A DNA stretch of 64,000 nucleotides from G963668435 sp963668435 (GTDB lineage Bacteria; Latescibacterota; Latescibacteria; Latescibacterales; Latescibacteraceae). Numbering within the stretch: position 1 is the stretch's first letter; each line of letters starts with the position of its first letter. The DNA lies in assembly GCA_963668435.2 (NCBI GenBank), contig CAXXSC010000006.1, forward strand, positions 186,001 through 250,000, read 5' to 3'. Shown in pieces: positions 1 to 9,422 of the stretch. The notes below the pieces were generated by a model. The model did no database searches. It had not been told where the DNA came from and saw nothing but the letters and a program-made list of their open reading frames with translations. Made by a program: the position numbers and the translations under genes.

Positions 1-802
1 GGACATCAGCCCGCACAGTCTTATCGGAACCGAGCGGTTCGTAGGTCTTTTCCTGCAGAAGGCGCAGAAGACGAGTCTGAAGGGCCGGGGATATATCGCC
101 GATCTCATCCAGCAGGATCGTGCCGCCCTCCGCAATCGAAAACCGTCCGCGCCTGTCGGTTCTCGCGTCGGTGAAAGCGCCCGCCTTGTAGCCGAAAAGC
201 TCGCTCTCCAGAAGGCTGTCCGGCAGAGCGCCGCAGTTGACCGCCACAAAAGGGCCGTCTTTACGGGGGCTCATGTCATGGATCGCCCGGCAGACCAGTT
301 CCTTGCCTGTGCCGCTCTCACCCTCGACAAGGACAGTGGCGCCGCTGTCTGCAATGGTCGGGATCAGCGAGAAAATCTCGCGCATACGGTGATTCCTGCT
401 TATGATATCGGAAAAGCGGTACTGTTTCGACAGCTCGCGCTTCAAATCCTCCTCGACACTGAGGTCGCGGAATGTCTCCACGCCGCCGACAACAGTACCC
501 CCGCTGTCACGAAGAAGCGCCGTGGATATGCTCACCGGCACCTTGACACCGTCCGCCCGCACAATATAGATCGGCATGCTGTCGATTGGCTCGCCGCTTT
601 CCATGGTACGGCGGAGGGCGCAGCCGCTCTCACAGATCGAGGCGCGAAAAACATAGCTGCAGAGTTTTCCGACAGCATCCTCACGCGTGATACCGGTGAT
701 GTTCTCCGCGGCACGGTTGAAAGAGGTGATATGCCATTCACTGTCGACCGTGAAAACGCCCTCGCTGATGGAGTCGAGGATAATGTCGTGGGGATTTTCC
801 AT
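1..802 (-). CDS. Sigma-54-dependent transcriptional regulator, PAS-AAA+ (3' part cut by window edge)
   Basis: The minus strand reads 267 codons from an ATG at 802 to the window edge with no stop. The first ~120 residues form a PAS domain (EGVFTVDSEWHITSFNRAA) with a cysteine cluster (CSYVFRASICESGC). A sigma-54 AAA+ domain follows, with Walker A GESGTGKE, Walker B ILLDEIGD and the contact loop written GAFTDA instead of GAFTGA. Such proteins drive sigma-54 promoters by ATP hydrolysis after a sensory input, here presumably through PAS. An in-frame GTG at about 823 is an alternative start. The C-terminal part and any Fis-type helix-turn-helix lie outside the window, so DNA binding cannot be checked. 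Confidence 0.9.
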   Translation of the reverse strand, partial: MENPHDIILDSISEGVFTVDSEWHITSFNRAAENITGITREDAVGKLCSYVFRASICESGCALRRTMESGEPIDSMPIYIVRADGVKVPVSISTALLRDSGGTVVGGVETFRDLSVEEDLKRELSKQYRFSDIISRNHRMREIFSLIPTIADSGATVLVEGESGTGKELVCRAIHDMSPRKDGPFVAVNCGALPDSLLESELFGYKAGAFTDARTDRRGRFSIAEGGTILLDEIGDISPALQTRLLRLLQEKTYEPLGSDKTVRADV

Positions 803-1059
803 AAGCACCCGGATGTTATACACTACTTCTGAAACTGGCAAAACGGATTATTGTCACATCATATTCGAAATATAGGGCAGGCTGAAAACGTAGAAAAGCG
901 AAATCATAAAAACAACTGCGGAACTGGCTTCTTACAGGCGGATGGAACCTGTTTACTGAAACAGTCCGGTCTTGCGACCGGCCAGTGTTTATCATCAGGG
1001 AAACCGGCACTTCCCGGTTCCCCTGAAACCCCTCCGCAAGACGCCGAGGGCACTGTATA

Positions 1060-1180
1060 TTTCTAATAGAGATGTGCAGAATGACTCGCTGTTCGGCGTT
1101 TCGCCGCCGAACGCTGGCTTGTGAGATCAGCGGGATGAAATCACTCTCTGCCCCCCTCTCTTTGGAAGAGAGGGGGAAAC
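1060..1180. repeat. Dispersed intergenic double-hairpin repeat, copy 1
   Basis: In the gap 803-1314, which holds no gene, two hairpins lie in tandem. The first pairs 1091-1098 with 1105-1112 (GTTCGGCG/CGCCGAAC). The second is the C-rich inverted repeat at 1152-1176 (CCCCCTCTCTTT then its complement). The same order and nearly the same first hairpin recur at 12785-12930, and diverged inverted copies occur near 16165-16245 and 28048-28200. No coding potential is seen. The stretch 803-1059 shows nothing I recognise. Confidence 0.7.
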
Positions 1181-1198
1181 TCCCACATGTTTCTTTTT

Positions 1199-1317
1199 AT
1201 CATTTAATCATCGCCATCAGTGGTTCAGACAATCTTCACTATTTGTCTTAGCGCTGTTAACTCATCTTTTTTAATCCGTGAATATCCGCTAAATCCGTGT
1301 TATCCGTGTTCCATTCA
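1199..1317. repeat. Short repeated phrase (ATCCGTG / CATTTAATCATC family)
   Basis: The sequence 1272-1317 repeats the phrase ATCCGTG three times with slight variation and is preceded by CATTTAATCATCG near 1200. The reverse complement of both pieces (GGAACACGGATTT, ATGATTAAATGAT) appears at 15966-16005. The stop codon of the adjacent gene (1315-1317) sits inside this phrase, so the repeat abuts the coding end directly. Confidence 0.5.
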
Positions 1318-4300
1318 CTCCACCATACAGGTGTTATTGCCCCGAAAGAGCTCGTCCAGCTTGCCTTTCTCGTCGACACTGACACGAAGTGCCCCCTCTG
1401 CGGGAAGTCCGCTGAATTCGATACGTACCGATTTCTCCACGAAATCTGTCGGGGCTTTGAGCGCAGGCACTGTTTTCCGTGCGACCCGCTTTCCGGTGAA
1501 ATCATAGACCGCGATTTCGGCCTTTTTCGATTTCGCGCCGCCGACATTTGACACCAGCACCGATAGTGTTCCGCCGTTGCGCTCACAGTCATAGTCCGCA
1601 ACAGCCAGATCGGGCAATGTCGCGGGCAGACGGGATTTTTTCGTCCTGGTGACTGTCAGCATGACCGGTTTTTCGGAGGGCGCCACAAAACTGATCGTAT
1701 CATAACGCATGAGCTTTTCACTACGCTCGAACAGCACCGAGCCGGGACTGCCGTTGTTGTCCTCGCAGAGCCTGATGGTGAATGTTCCGGGATCGATACG
1801 GTAAAGCCGTGCGGAAACGGTCCTGGGATGCGGATCGAAAGAGTACATTCGGCAGGTGAGGGAGACACTGTCGGCCTGCGTTACCCAGCGTGAGAGCTCC
1901 TCGCCGCCGCCCTCGGTCCAGGCGAGAGTCACCGAACGGTCGTCAATATTGGGACTCCTGGTGCCGCGCCGCCAGCCGCCGACTATCATACCGGTAAGAA
2001 GTGTCTCGCCGTTGATCCTGCGCATGGTGTTCCAGGCATCGGTGAAACGGTGAAAATGGACATCGTCACACTCCACCATCATTTTCCGAAGGCTCTCGAG
2101 TATCTGTTCCTCGCCGGGGCTCTCGTAGAATCTGCGCTCGTTCAGGCCCCAGTACCACTGGAGGATGTTATGCTCGAAGCGGAACGGAAGGCCGTTGGCA
2201 TAGTACTGAGGTGTCTGCTCGGGCTTGCCGTAATGCCAGGCTGTCTTGAGCGAGCGACGGATGATATAGGGATCGCCGAGCTTATAGAGCACTGACTGGA
2301 AACGTTCGCTGTGAAAATCCATGGCATGGAGCGTGTCGAGCGGCGCAATATGAATCCAGCCGTCCTTGAGAAACCCGGTCTTGTCGCTGGACTCGAAGAA
2401 TTTCAAATACATGTCGCGGGCGGCATCGCAATCGTCCAACGGCACATCGTATTTGCCGCTGATCATAAACACATCGTCATTCCAACCCTCGCCGAACTGA
2501 CCGTCGGGATTCTGGTTCTCGACCATCCACTCGACAATATTGTAGCGGAAATTCTGGATATGGTGCTGCATCCAGGCCCAGGCGGGAACATCTTTCGGGA
2601 TAGTATCCAGATCGAACTCGCCCTTGTCCATATCGATGAGCTTGCTGTTCCTGAGCTCTCTCACATGGCCCTCGGGCAGCTTACCCAGCGCGATATACTG
2701 GCGGGCGATTGTTGACTGCGGCAGAACACGGCTGACCGCAAGGGCGGGCATGATGGAATCGAAATGGCCGCCGAATGTATGGGGGGTCATGATATCCGGC
2801 CAGATACCCTCGAAAAGCCAGGGCTGGTAGTGGGCCTTGGTGCACTCGGCGATAACCGGCATGAGCCCTTTCATCTCGTACTCGCCGATCGAATCGAAAT
2901 AGTTGGCAGTCTTGAGCACGATCTTTCCGGCGCCCTCTCCACCAATCTTGATCGCGGCATTGTTGAGGCTGGCGATCTCGATCCAGACAGCGTCATGCTC
3001 GGGCAAAACCATGGCCGGGGAATCGAGCAGAAGTCTGAGCCTGCCGCCCTTGTCGCCATCGAAACCATTGAGTTTCAGCTCGGCATGGGTCCAGATGCAG
3101 TGAGGCGAACCGGGATCCCTGAGCCTGACAAGGAGGACATCCTCGCGCTCTTCCGTCCTGACCGTGAGATCGAGCAGAACAGCGCCGATACACTCCTGGC
3201 CGGTCATGGGCGCGGTGACAATACTCAGTCGCTGGAGATAGCCGGTATCAAACCAGCCCTCGTCCGCCGCAGAGTCCGCCTCGTAGGCCCTGAAAAGACG
3301 CTGTTCGTTTTTTGCATAGAATGTTTTCATGCCGAAATCGTAACGGTACTGGAGCTCTCCACCGCTCTGGATGTAATAGGTCATATCGCCGTAATCGATG
3401 CTGTCCTCCATCACGGTGACATCGAATACACCGACCTCGTGGACACGGGTCTCGCCGGTGAGCGGCAGGTGAAGATCGCCGTGGAAATCAGGCGGTGCCC
3501 CGTAGCCCTTGACAAATGGCAGCGAAAAACGAGGATAGTTCCTGCGCGGCACAGATTTTCCAAAATAGAAACGCTGATCGTCGGGAATGCCGAAAAAGCG
3601 CTCGCCCTCGAACAGCTCGGCGGCATTTTTCTCGGGATTGAACATAGCCTCTTTTATCCCCGAAAGGTTGCCCTCCATGCTGACATAGTTGAATACTGCG
3701 CCGTCAGCCACCTCGATATCGAGCTTTTCGGCCTGGTGTGAGGCATCGCCGGGAATGGGCGTGAACACTGCCAGCGGATGAGGCCATGCCAGCTCGTATT
3801 TACCGTCGCGGGCAAAAAAGCAGGGAATCTTGTAATCACCGACAAAGGACGGGGTGACCTCTTTATATGAGAGCACGATCTCCTCGGGAAGCGGCCTGAT
3901 CTCGGGGAAACTGCACTGTGAATCGATGCCGTAGGCCCTGGCCAGGCGGTCGCGGTCGGCTGGCGTCCTTTCGGGCGCATCACCGGAATCGGGAGCCTTG
4001 TTCTCCGCCATCAGCGTGTAGATTTCGGCATCTGAAAGCGGCCGCGAGAAAGCGTAGAACTCGTCATAGACAACATGCGGCATGGGGAAATGCAGAAGGC
4101 CGGGCAGCATGGTGTCCCACCAGGCGTCCTTTTCCCATGAGGAGGCCACCGATTCGCCGTTGATGAACAGCTCCAGCCCCCGGGCCTTGTCCCAGTTCAG
4201 CACCACATGGTTCCAGTCCTGCGCGTTCCAGCGGGTGTTCGAGACGATCTCGTGCTTATGATAGCGGGCATCAACAAGGGAGGCGCATGGATGGCCGTTA

Positions 4301-4791
4301 CTGTCCACGGTGATCTTGAGAAGGTGCCGTTCCCATCGGCCCCAGACCATGGCGGACTGGTTGAAAAGCTCGCCCTCGACCAGCGGGCCCTTGACCCACA
4401 TGGCAACCGCGCCGCTGTTGGGATTGACCTTGCCCGCACCCCATATGAACGGCTCGTTGTCGCTGGTCCACACGTGACGTTTCGCGCCGGTGCGGAACAT
4501 GCAGGCGGTGATCTCGTCGAGGTACTGACCACTGTAGTCGTAGGTCTCGTGGATGTCCGGTGTGAGATTCATTTTGAGGCCCTTGCCGAAATGGCCTGTC
4601 TCCAGTGTCATGCCGCGGTCCTCTTTGGTCTTGAGGCCGGAACGGGCGACAAAATCCTCCTCGAGGAAATCGAAAGTATCGAAAGACTGGTGGTAGTTCA
4701 GGGGTGATTCTCCCTGATCTGCCGCTGATACCGCGCCGAACAGCGCCAGGGACAGCAGTACGAGAAATACGGAGTTACGGAACGATGCCAT
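1315..4791 (-). CDS. Very large secreted protein with LamG-like lectin domain and CARDB-like C-terminus
   Basis: A 1158-residue protein starts with a clear signal peptide (hydrophobic run ending AVSAA near residue 24), so it is exported. Residues ~110-265 resemble a concanavalin A-like/LamG fold (GAVAMWVKG, WNHVVLNWDKA, LELFINGE, then FYAFSRPLSDAEI). The middle (~300-1000) is rich in Trp, Tyr and His and resembles uncharacterised polysaccharide-active proteins; I see no catalytic signature I can name. The last ~95 residues (LPDLAVADYDCERNGGTLSV, then NVGG) look like a CARDB adhesion domain. The ATG at 4791 has a good ribosome site (CGGAGGTT, 4797-4804). A role in binding or attacking complex carbohydrate is inferred from domains only. 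It stands alone. Confidence 0.85.
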   Translation of the reverse strand: MASFRNSVFLVLLSLALFGAVSAADQGESPLNYHQSFDTFDFLEEDFVARSGLKTKEDRGMTLETGHFGKGLKMNLTPDIHETYDYSGQYLDEITACMFRTGAKRHVWTSDNEPFIWGAGKVNPNSGAVAMWVKGPLVEGELFNQSAMVWGRWERHLLKITVDSNGHPCASLVDARYHKHEIVSNTRWNAQDWNHVVLNWDKARGLELFINGESVASSWEKDAWWDTMLPGLLHFPMPHVVYDEFYAFSRPLSDAEIYTLMAENKAPDSGDAPERTPADRDRLARAYGIDSQCSFPEIRPLPEEIVLSYKEVTPSFVGDYKIPCFFARDGKYELAWPHPLAVFTPIPGDASHQAEKLDIEVADGAVFNYVSMEGNLSGIKEAMFNPEKNAAELFEGERFFGIPDDQRFYFGKSVPRRNYPRFSLPFVKGYGAPPDFHGDLHLPLTGETRVHEVGVFDVTVMEDSIDYGDMTYYIQSGGELQYRYDFGMKTFYAKNEQRLFRAYEADSAADEGWFDTGYLQRLSIVTAPMTGQECIGAVLLDLTVRTEEREDVLLVRLRDPGSPHCIWTHAELKLNGFDGDKGGRLRLLLDSPAMVLPEHDAVWIEIASLNNAAIKIGGEGAGKIVLKTANYFDSIGEYEMKGLMPVIAECTKAHYQPWLFEGIWPDIMTPHTFGGHFDSIMPALAVSRVLPQSTIARQYIALGKLPEGHVRELRNSKLIDMDKGEFDLDTIPKDVPAWAWMQHHIQNFRYNIVEWMVENQNPDGQFGEGWNDDVFMISGKYDVPLDDCDAARDMYLKFFESSDKTGFLKDGWIHIAPLDTLHAMDFHSERFQSVLYKLGDPYIIRRSLKTAWHYGKPEQTPQYYANGLPFRFEHNILQWYWGLNERRFYESPGEEQILESLRKMMVECDDVHFHRFTDAWNTMRRINGETLLTGMIVGGWRRGTRSPNIDDRSVTLAWTEGGGEELSRWVTQADSVSLTCRMYSFDPHPRTVSARLYRIDPGTFTIRLCEDNNGSPGSVLFERSEKLMRYDTISFVAPSEKPVMLTVTRTKKSRLPATLPDLAVADYDCERNGGTLSVLVSNVGGAKSKKAEIAVYDFTGKRVARKTVPALKAPTDFVEKSVRIEFSGLPAEGALRVSVDEKGKLDELFRGNNTCMVE

Positions 4792-4883
4792 GACGGAACC
4801 TCCGGTGAGATAAAGTATGGGATTGTCATGCAGAAACAGCTGCCTGATTCAAGAATTTCTTAGGATGCAAAAAGTTTGCTTGA

Positions 4884-4912
4884 AGTATAACGATAAGATT
4901 ATATATATACAA
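4884..4912 (-). promoter_or_regulatory. Possible sigma-70 promoter for the large secreted protein
   Basis: On the minus strand TTGTAT (4912-4907) and TATACT (4889-4884) are 17 bp apart, about 90 bp upstream of the start at 4791. The -10 matches 5 of 6 and the -35 only 3 of 6. The rest of the gap 4792-5196 is AT-rich and shows no other feature, apart from a weak TTGATA/CATAAC pair at 5150-5178 facing the next gene. Confidence 0.35.
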
Positions 4913-5196
4913 TAAAATTCACAGGGATTGCCGAAGATTGTCTTCCATGGCGACCGGGAGGGCCGGTGACGGTATCGCATCAGGACTGTCCAATCCCATT
5001 ATTAACCCTTGATTTCAGCATCAGGTCCCTGTTAATTGTCAAATAGTATCAGTTGAGAGACAACCTGAAAAAAACCGTTATTTTGCACAAATCTCTTTGT
5101 TTTATCGGACGGTATCGGATTAGCGTTAATTATGAAACATTTCTCGGATTTGATATGGGAAATGCCGGTTGACATAACTTCATTGCAGGTGAATGT

Positions 5197-7281
5197 ATGG
5201 CCAAGAAGATCATATCATTGTCGATGTATCTGTTCTTCGCAGTATTCGTCGTCTCTCTTTCCGGATATTACATCATTAATAAAATTGAATCTAATGAGTT
5301 ACGGGAAAAACAGCGGCAAAAAGTACTGTCCGAACGAGATGAAATCGATTTATTCCTTCATAAGCTTGTTACAATCGGCGAGAACATTGTTGAAGATATA
5401 GAGTCCGGTTCCGAGACCAAAGAATCGCTTATCGCGCGCCTGAAAAAAGAGATTGATAAAGATCCGGAAGTTTTCGGCATTGGAATCGCCTTCGCCCCAT
5501 ACCGATACAGCGCGGACACAAAGCTTTTCTGCCCATATTACAAAAAAGTCAACGGTACACATGAATATTCTTATGTTGAAGAACAGTATGATTATACGCT
5601 GCCTGATTGTGAATGGTATAATAATGCTATCAGCCATGATGCAATGTGGCATGAACCATTCTATGGCCGTAACAGTGCCGCCCTTGTCACGCTGTACACA
5701 GTTCCTTTTTACCTGCCGGACACTGACAGGAACACAAGCCCGGATGGCGTAATATTTGTCACCTACTCCCTGGACGCACTTCGTGAAAAAATGAAATCGT
5801 TGTCGCTGGAAAGCGGCGGATACGGCGTTTTGCTGTCTCAAAGCGGAAAAATGTTTTATCACCCGAATACTGAGATCATGTATAACCTCAAGAATATTTT
5901 CGAGGTAGCTGACGAGTATGGGAGTGAAGATCTTCGGGAATTGTCGGAACATGCGGTTAAAGGCGAAAGCGGCAGTAAGGATTATTTCAGCGTTATCAAT
6001 TATCTCGATGTTGTGGTGTTTTACGAGCCGTTCGAGAATATCGGCTGGTCACTTCTTGGCGTTGTTATCAAAGAGGAAATAGAGAAAGTAACCCGTCGTG
6101 ACAAACTGTTAGTATTCATGAGCCTTTTATCATTCGTCTGTTTTTTACACCTCTTGGCATACAGAGTGCTGCGGAACAGAGAATGGACCTTGTCGACACT
6201 GAGTTCCCTGTTCCTTGTTACCGCAATCATCTTTATTTGGACATACAACCAGCATCTGCCATTGAACGCCAACAATGAAGAACACCTGCTCGCTGGCGAA
6301 TCAACGTATGAGATACAGATTAACGACTATATAAAGAACTCCAACAATAATGTCACTGAACGGCCCGTTACAATTCCGACAGGTGTATTCGTCCAGTCTG
6401 TTGAGTTAAAAAGCGCGATTAATTTCACGATTACCGGATACATCTGGCAGACCTACACGGACGAGCAGCTTGCCACTATCACGCCGGGGGTGCTTTTCCC
6501 GGAAGCTGAAGATATTGAACTCGAAAAAGAATATGAGAAAAAATACGGCGATGAAACTGTGATAGGCTGGCATTTCAACGCTTCCATCCGGGAACGTTTC
6601 GATTATTCGAAATACCCATTTGACCGCGAGCAGTTATGGCTGAGAATGTGGCACAGGGAGTTTGATAAAAACATTATCCTGACACCGGACCTGAAATCCT
6701 ACGATTATATCAATCCCTATTTTCTGCCCGGCCTGGAAAAAGACTTTGTGCTTCCGGGATGGAAGATCATCAAGACCTATTTTTCTTATGTTAAAAATGA
6801 CTACAGTACCAATTTTGGCATCAGGGACTACAAGGGCCAGGAAAATTTCCCGGAGCTGTACTACAACATTCAGATCAACAGGCACTTCATAAATCCGTTC
6901 ATTACAGATCTCGTTCCAATTGTCGTTGTCATGCTGATGCTGTTTGCAACGGTCGCGCTCGGGCGCAGGGAGGACATTGCCGGAAAGATAGGTTTCAATT
7001 CACTGGCTGTTGTCAGTGCATGTTCCGCGCTGTTCTTTGTCGTTATTTACAATCATGTCAATATCAGGACCGAACTCGCAACAAGCGGCATCGTTTACAT
7101 GGAATATTTCTATTTTATCACATATGCGGCCATTCTTTTCGTCTCGGTCAATTCCATCCTTGTTTCGCTTTTCAGTAAAAACAAAATTATCGCGTACAAG
7201 GACAATTTATTCGCAAGGCTCTTATTCTGGCCTGTCAGCTTAGGTATTATTTTCCTGATTACGTATTTTGTGTTTTTATAA
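5197..7281 (+). CDS. dCache sensor fused to a pentameric ligand-gated ion channel (Pro-loop receptor) fold
   Basis: A 694-residue membrane protein. Residues 7-28 form a membrane anchor. Residues ~30-295 match a double Cache sensor (EWYNNAISHDAMWHEPFYG at 139-157, VTYSLDALREK, then YGVLLSQSGKMFYHP at 209-223). Two membrane segments follow (~304-325, 333-352). Residues ~390-570 read like the beta-sandwich ligand-binding domain of pentameric ligand-gated channels: ITGYIWQTYTDEQL at 412-425 and the Pro-loop FDYSKYPFDREQLWLRM at 468-484, without the flanking cysteines of animal receptors. An Arg precedes four helices like M1-M4 (568-588, 597-618, 632-658, 675-694). The predicted topology puts both sensor domains outside. 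Ligand and ion selectivity cannot be read from sequence. It has no operon partner. Confidence 0.8.
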   Translation: MAKKIISLSMYLFFAVFVVSLSGYYIINKIESNELREKQRQKVLSERDEIDLFLHKLVTIGENIVEDIESGSETKESLIARLKKEIDKDPEVFGIGIAFAPYRYSADTKLFCPYYKKVNGTHEYSYVEEQYDYTLPDCEWYNNAISHDAMWHEPFYGRNSAALVTLYTVPFYLPDTDRNTSPDGVIFVTYSLDALREKMKSLSLESGGYGVLLSQSGKMFYHPNTEIMYNLKNIFEVADEYGSEDLRELSEHAVKGESGSKDYFSVINYLDVVVFYEPFENIGWSLLGVVIKEEIEKVTRRDKLLVFMSLLSFVCFLHLLAYRVLRNREWTLSTLSSLFLVTAIIFIWTYNQHLPLNANNEEHLLAGESTYEIQINDYIKNSNNNVTERPVTIPTGVFVQSVELKSAINFTITGYIWQTYTDEQLATITPGVLFPEAEDIELEKEYEKKYGDETVIGWHFNASIRERFDYSKYPFDREQLWLRMWHREFDKNIILTPDLKSYDYINPYFLPGLEKDFVLPGWKIIKTYFSYVKNDYSTNFGIRDYKGQENFPELYYNIQINRHFINPFITDLVPIVVVMLMLFATVALGRREDIAGKIGFNSLAVVSACSALFFVVIYNHVNIRTELATSGIVYMEYFYFITYAAILFVSVNSILVSLFSKNKIIAYKDNLFARLLFWPVSLGIIFLITYFVFL

Positions 7282-7465
7282 AACGTGCCATTTGAATTTC
7301 CATATCCGGGAGAAAGCTGCCCGTCACACATGTTTTGGTAAATTTTGTGGTGACGACCGGCCCCGGTAATGCAGCATCCTTGTCCGGTCAGGCTGTACGA
7401 GACAAGCATACCATAACACGTCCATCGACACGGCTCTTTTTGAGCTGCTTTTTCCGGCAAGGGAA

Positions 7466-7496
7466 GAAGTGGCTAAAAATATTGTTTTTTAGCTTC
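7466..7496 (+). terminator. Weak terminator-like hairpin downstream of the channel gene
   Basis: GCTAAAAA (7472-7479) can pair with TTTTTAGC (7486-7493) around a short loop, and GAAG/CTTC extends the base. The stem is AT-rich, so this is a weak candidate. The rest of the gap 7282-7579 shows nothing else. Confidence 0.3.
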
Positions 7497-7579
7497 TGAA
7501 AAATCATAACCGGTCTTTGTACCGAAAAAAATTGATATAGTCTGTACTGTAACGCTCATGCATAAGGAAAGGAAATGAC

Positions 7580-8788
7580 ATGGGAAAACTGGCGATAAAC
7601 GGCGGCGAAGCGCTGAGAAAAGAACCGCTTTTCACCTGGCCGGTGCACAATGAGGCCGAGGAAACGGCGCTCATGGATGTTCTGAAATCGGGCAAATGGT
7701 GGTATGGCGACAAGGTCAGGGAGTTCGAGAAACTCTATGCCGAATTCCAGGGAGCGAAACACGCGATTTCCTGTGTCAACGGTACCGCGGCGCTCTACAT
7801 CGCAATGAAAGCCCTCGGGCTCGGTTACGGCGACGAGGTGATCACGACACCCTGGACATTCATCGCAACCTCTTCCGCGATTGTCCAGGCGGGCGCCATC
7901 CCGGTCTACGTTGATATCGAGGAGGATTCGCTCAATCTCGATCTCGACCAGGTCGAGGCCGCGATAACGCCGAACACGAAAGCGATCTGTCCGGTGCATT
8001 TCTTCGGAAGGCCGCTGGACATGGACAGGCTGATGGCGATAGCGAAGAAACACAATCTATTGGTCATCGAGGACGCAGCACACGCCTGGGGCGGCAAATA
8101 CAAGGGAAAGGGGCTCGGCTGTATCGGCGACACCGGCACATTCAGTTTCCAGTTCTCGAAAAACATGACCTCGGCAGAGGGCGGCGTGATACTCACCAAC
8201 GACGACAAGGTGCAGGTTGACTGCTGGTCGTTCATGAATTGCGGCCGCTGGCCCGGCAAACCGTGGTACCACATGGAAAATATCTCCGGCAACTACCGTC
8301 TGACCGAATTCCAGGCGGCGCTTTTGACAGTCCAGCTGGGCCGTATGAAAGAACAGGCGGCACAACGCCGTATCACCCACGACTACCTGTACGAAAAAAT
8401 CCAGAATATCCCCGGTATCGAGACGCTCGGCCCTGATCCCGACTATTCGAACGAACGGACCCATCACGGCATGTGCCTCCGTTTCATCTCCGAACAATGG
8501 GGCGGTGTCAGCCGTGAAAAATTCCTCGGCGCGATGGAGGCAGAGGGCATTACACTCATGTCGGGCTATGTCTTCCCCATGTACCGGATGCCGGCATTCC
8601 TGAAAAAAGAGAACCTGCCGCCGGGGAATTACCCCGATTACGCCGCCATGCATCAGCCGGTGGTCGAAAAGGCCGTGAAAGAGGTGTTCCTTGTTCCGCA
8701 GCACCTCCTTCTCGCAGAACCGTCAACCGCCGGGGATCTCTTACGGGTCATCGAAAAACTTTATGACAACAGGGCAGAACTCCTGTAA
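7580..8788 (+). CDS. DegT/DnrJ/EryC1/StrS family PLP-dependent aminotransferase
   Basis: A 402-residue protein of typical family length. It carries the fold-type I PLP markers VIEDAAHAWG (Asp165 pairs with the pyridine nitrogen) and FSFQFSKNMTSAEGG with the likely Schiff-base Lys194, plus NGTAALYIAMKALG for phosphate binding. The family transaminates keto-sugar nucleotides for surface polysaccharide or secondary metabolite sugars, and includes dehydratase-like members; the substrate here is unknown. The ATG has a strong ribosome site (AAGGAAAGGA, ~7564-7573). The gene is monocistronic and ends in a clear terminator. No sugar-nucleotide genes adjoin it, so it may act on a free or unusual sugar. 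Confidence 0.92.
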   Translation: MGKLAINGGEALRKEPLFTWPVHNEAEETALMDVLKSGKWWYGDKVREFEKLYAEFQGAKHAISCVNGTAALYIAMKALGLGYGDEVITTPWTFIATSSAIVQAGAIPVYVDIEEDSLNLDLDQVEAAITPNTKAICPVHFFGRPLDMDRLMAIAKKHNLLVIEDAAHAWGGKYKGKGLGCIGDTGTFSFQFSKNMTSAEGGVILTNDDKVQVDCWSFMNCGRWPGKPWYHMENISGNYRLTEFQAALLTVQLGRMKEQAAQRRITHDYLYEKIQNIPGIETLGPDPDYSNERTHHGMCLRFISEQWGGVSREKFLGAMEAEGITLMSGYVFPMYRMPAFLKKENLPPGNYPDYAAMHQPVVEKAVKEVFLVPQHLLLAEPSTAGDLLRVIEKLYDNRAELL

Positions 8789-8807
8789 CTCATTCCGGCA
8801 TTGAAAA

Positions 8808-8848
8808 AGCGCGGTAATCCAACGGAATTGCCGCGCTATTTTATTTTC
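8808..8848 (+). terminator. Rho-independent terminator after the aminotransferase
   Basis: An 11-bp stem (AGCGCGGTAAT, 8808-8818, with ATTGCCGCGCT, 8826-8836, one G-U pair) is followed by an AT/T-rich tail to 8848. Confidence 0.8.
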
Positions 8849-8868
8849 TCAGAAGCAACATGTTTTTA

Positions 8869-8897
8869 TTGATAATAACGGTAAAATGACCTATACT
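8869..8897 (+). promoter_or_regulatory. Sigma-70-type promoter of the STAS-like gene
   Basis: TTGATA (8869-8874) and TATACT (8892-8897) are separated by exactly 17 bp, each matching 5 of 6 consensus bases, and lie 44 bp before the start codon at 8941. Confidence 0.6.
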
Positions 8898-8940
8898 TTC
8901 TGACGGGAAATCATGTTATAACGTCATATCGGAGAAGAAC

Positions 8941-9345
8941 ATGGCTGTTGATATCCGCGCCCATGATGACGGTTTGTTGGTTGAAATACGTCTTTCAGGC
9001 AAAATCACGGGTAAAACACTGATCGAGGTCAACGAATTACTCTACAGCGACGATTCGATGGCCGATCATATGGTACAGCTATGGGATTGTTCCGGAATTA
9101 GCGAATATATCGCCAACAGTAAAGACATGAAAATGCTGGCAGGTCAGGATCTCGCCGCGGCAAAACAGGTTTCCGGGCGAGCAATCCTGCTGGTCATGCC
9201 GACTGATCTCCAATATGGACTCGCTAAAGTCTGGAATGCATTCGTGCAGGAAAGCGGGATCAACACCCGTGTCTTTCGCGACCGGGAAAGTGCCGACAGT
9301 TATATTAAGACACTGAAAAAAGCATCCACAGAAGATCAGGAATAA
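8941..9345 (+). CDS. STAS/SpoIIAA-like small protein
   Basis: A 134-residue soluble protein with no signal peptide. The pattern VEIRLSGKITGKTLIEVNELL followed by QLWDCSGISEYIAN and a mid-chain hydrophobic strand (GRAILLVMPTDLQYGLAKVW) resembles STAS/SpoIIAA-like proteins, which bind lipids or regulate partners through a phosphorylatable Ser/Thr. Ser/Thr at the expected turn is present (DCSG), but the assignment is by fold pattern only. A ribosome site (GGAGAAG) precedes the ATG. It is followed after 77 bp by a lipoprotein gene on the same strand. Confidence 0.6.
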   Translation: MAVDIRAHDDGLLVEIRLSGKITGKTLIEVNELLYSDDSMADHMVQLWDCSGISEYIANSKDMKMLAGQDLAAAKQVSGRAILLVMPTDLQYGLAKVWNAFVQESGINTRVFRDRESADSYIKTLKKASTEDQE

Positions 9346-9422
9346 CGAAACCTGCCGATCTGTCAATCGTATAAGCGCTTATCAGGACATACTATCTATT
9401 CACCGCTATTCGACGAGGACTT

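Noticed and set aside
1..802. GAFTDA instead of GAFTGA as a sign of lost sigma-54 contact
   Set aside because: Asp at this position occurs in many functional-looking PAS/AAA+ regulators, so it is weak evidence of loss.
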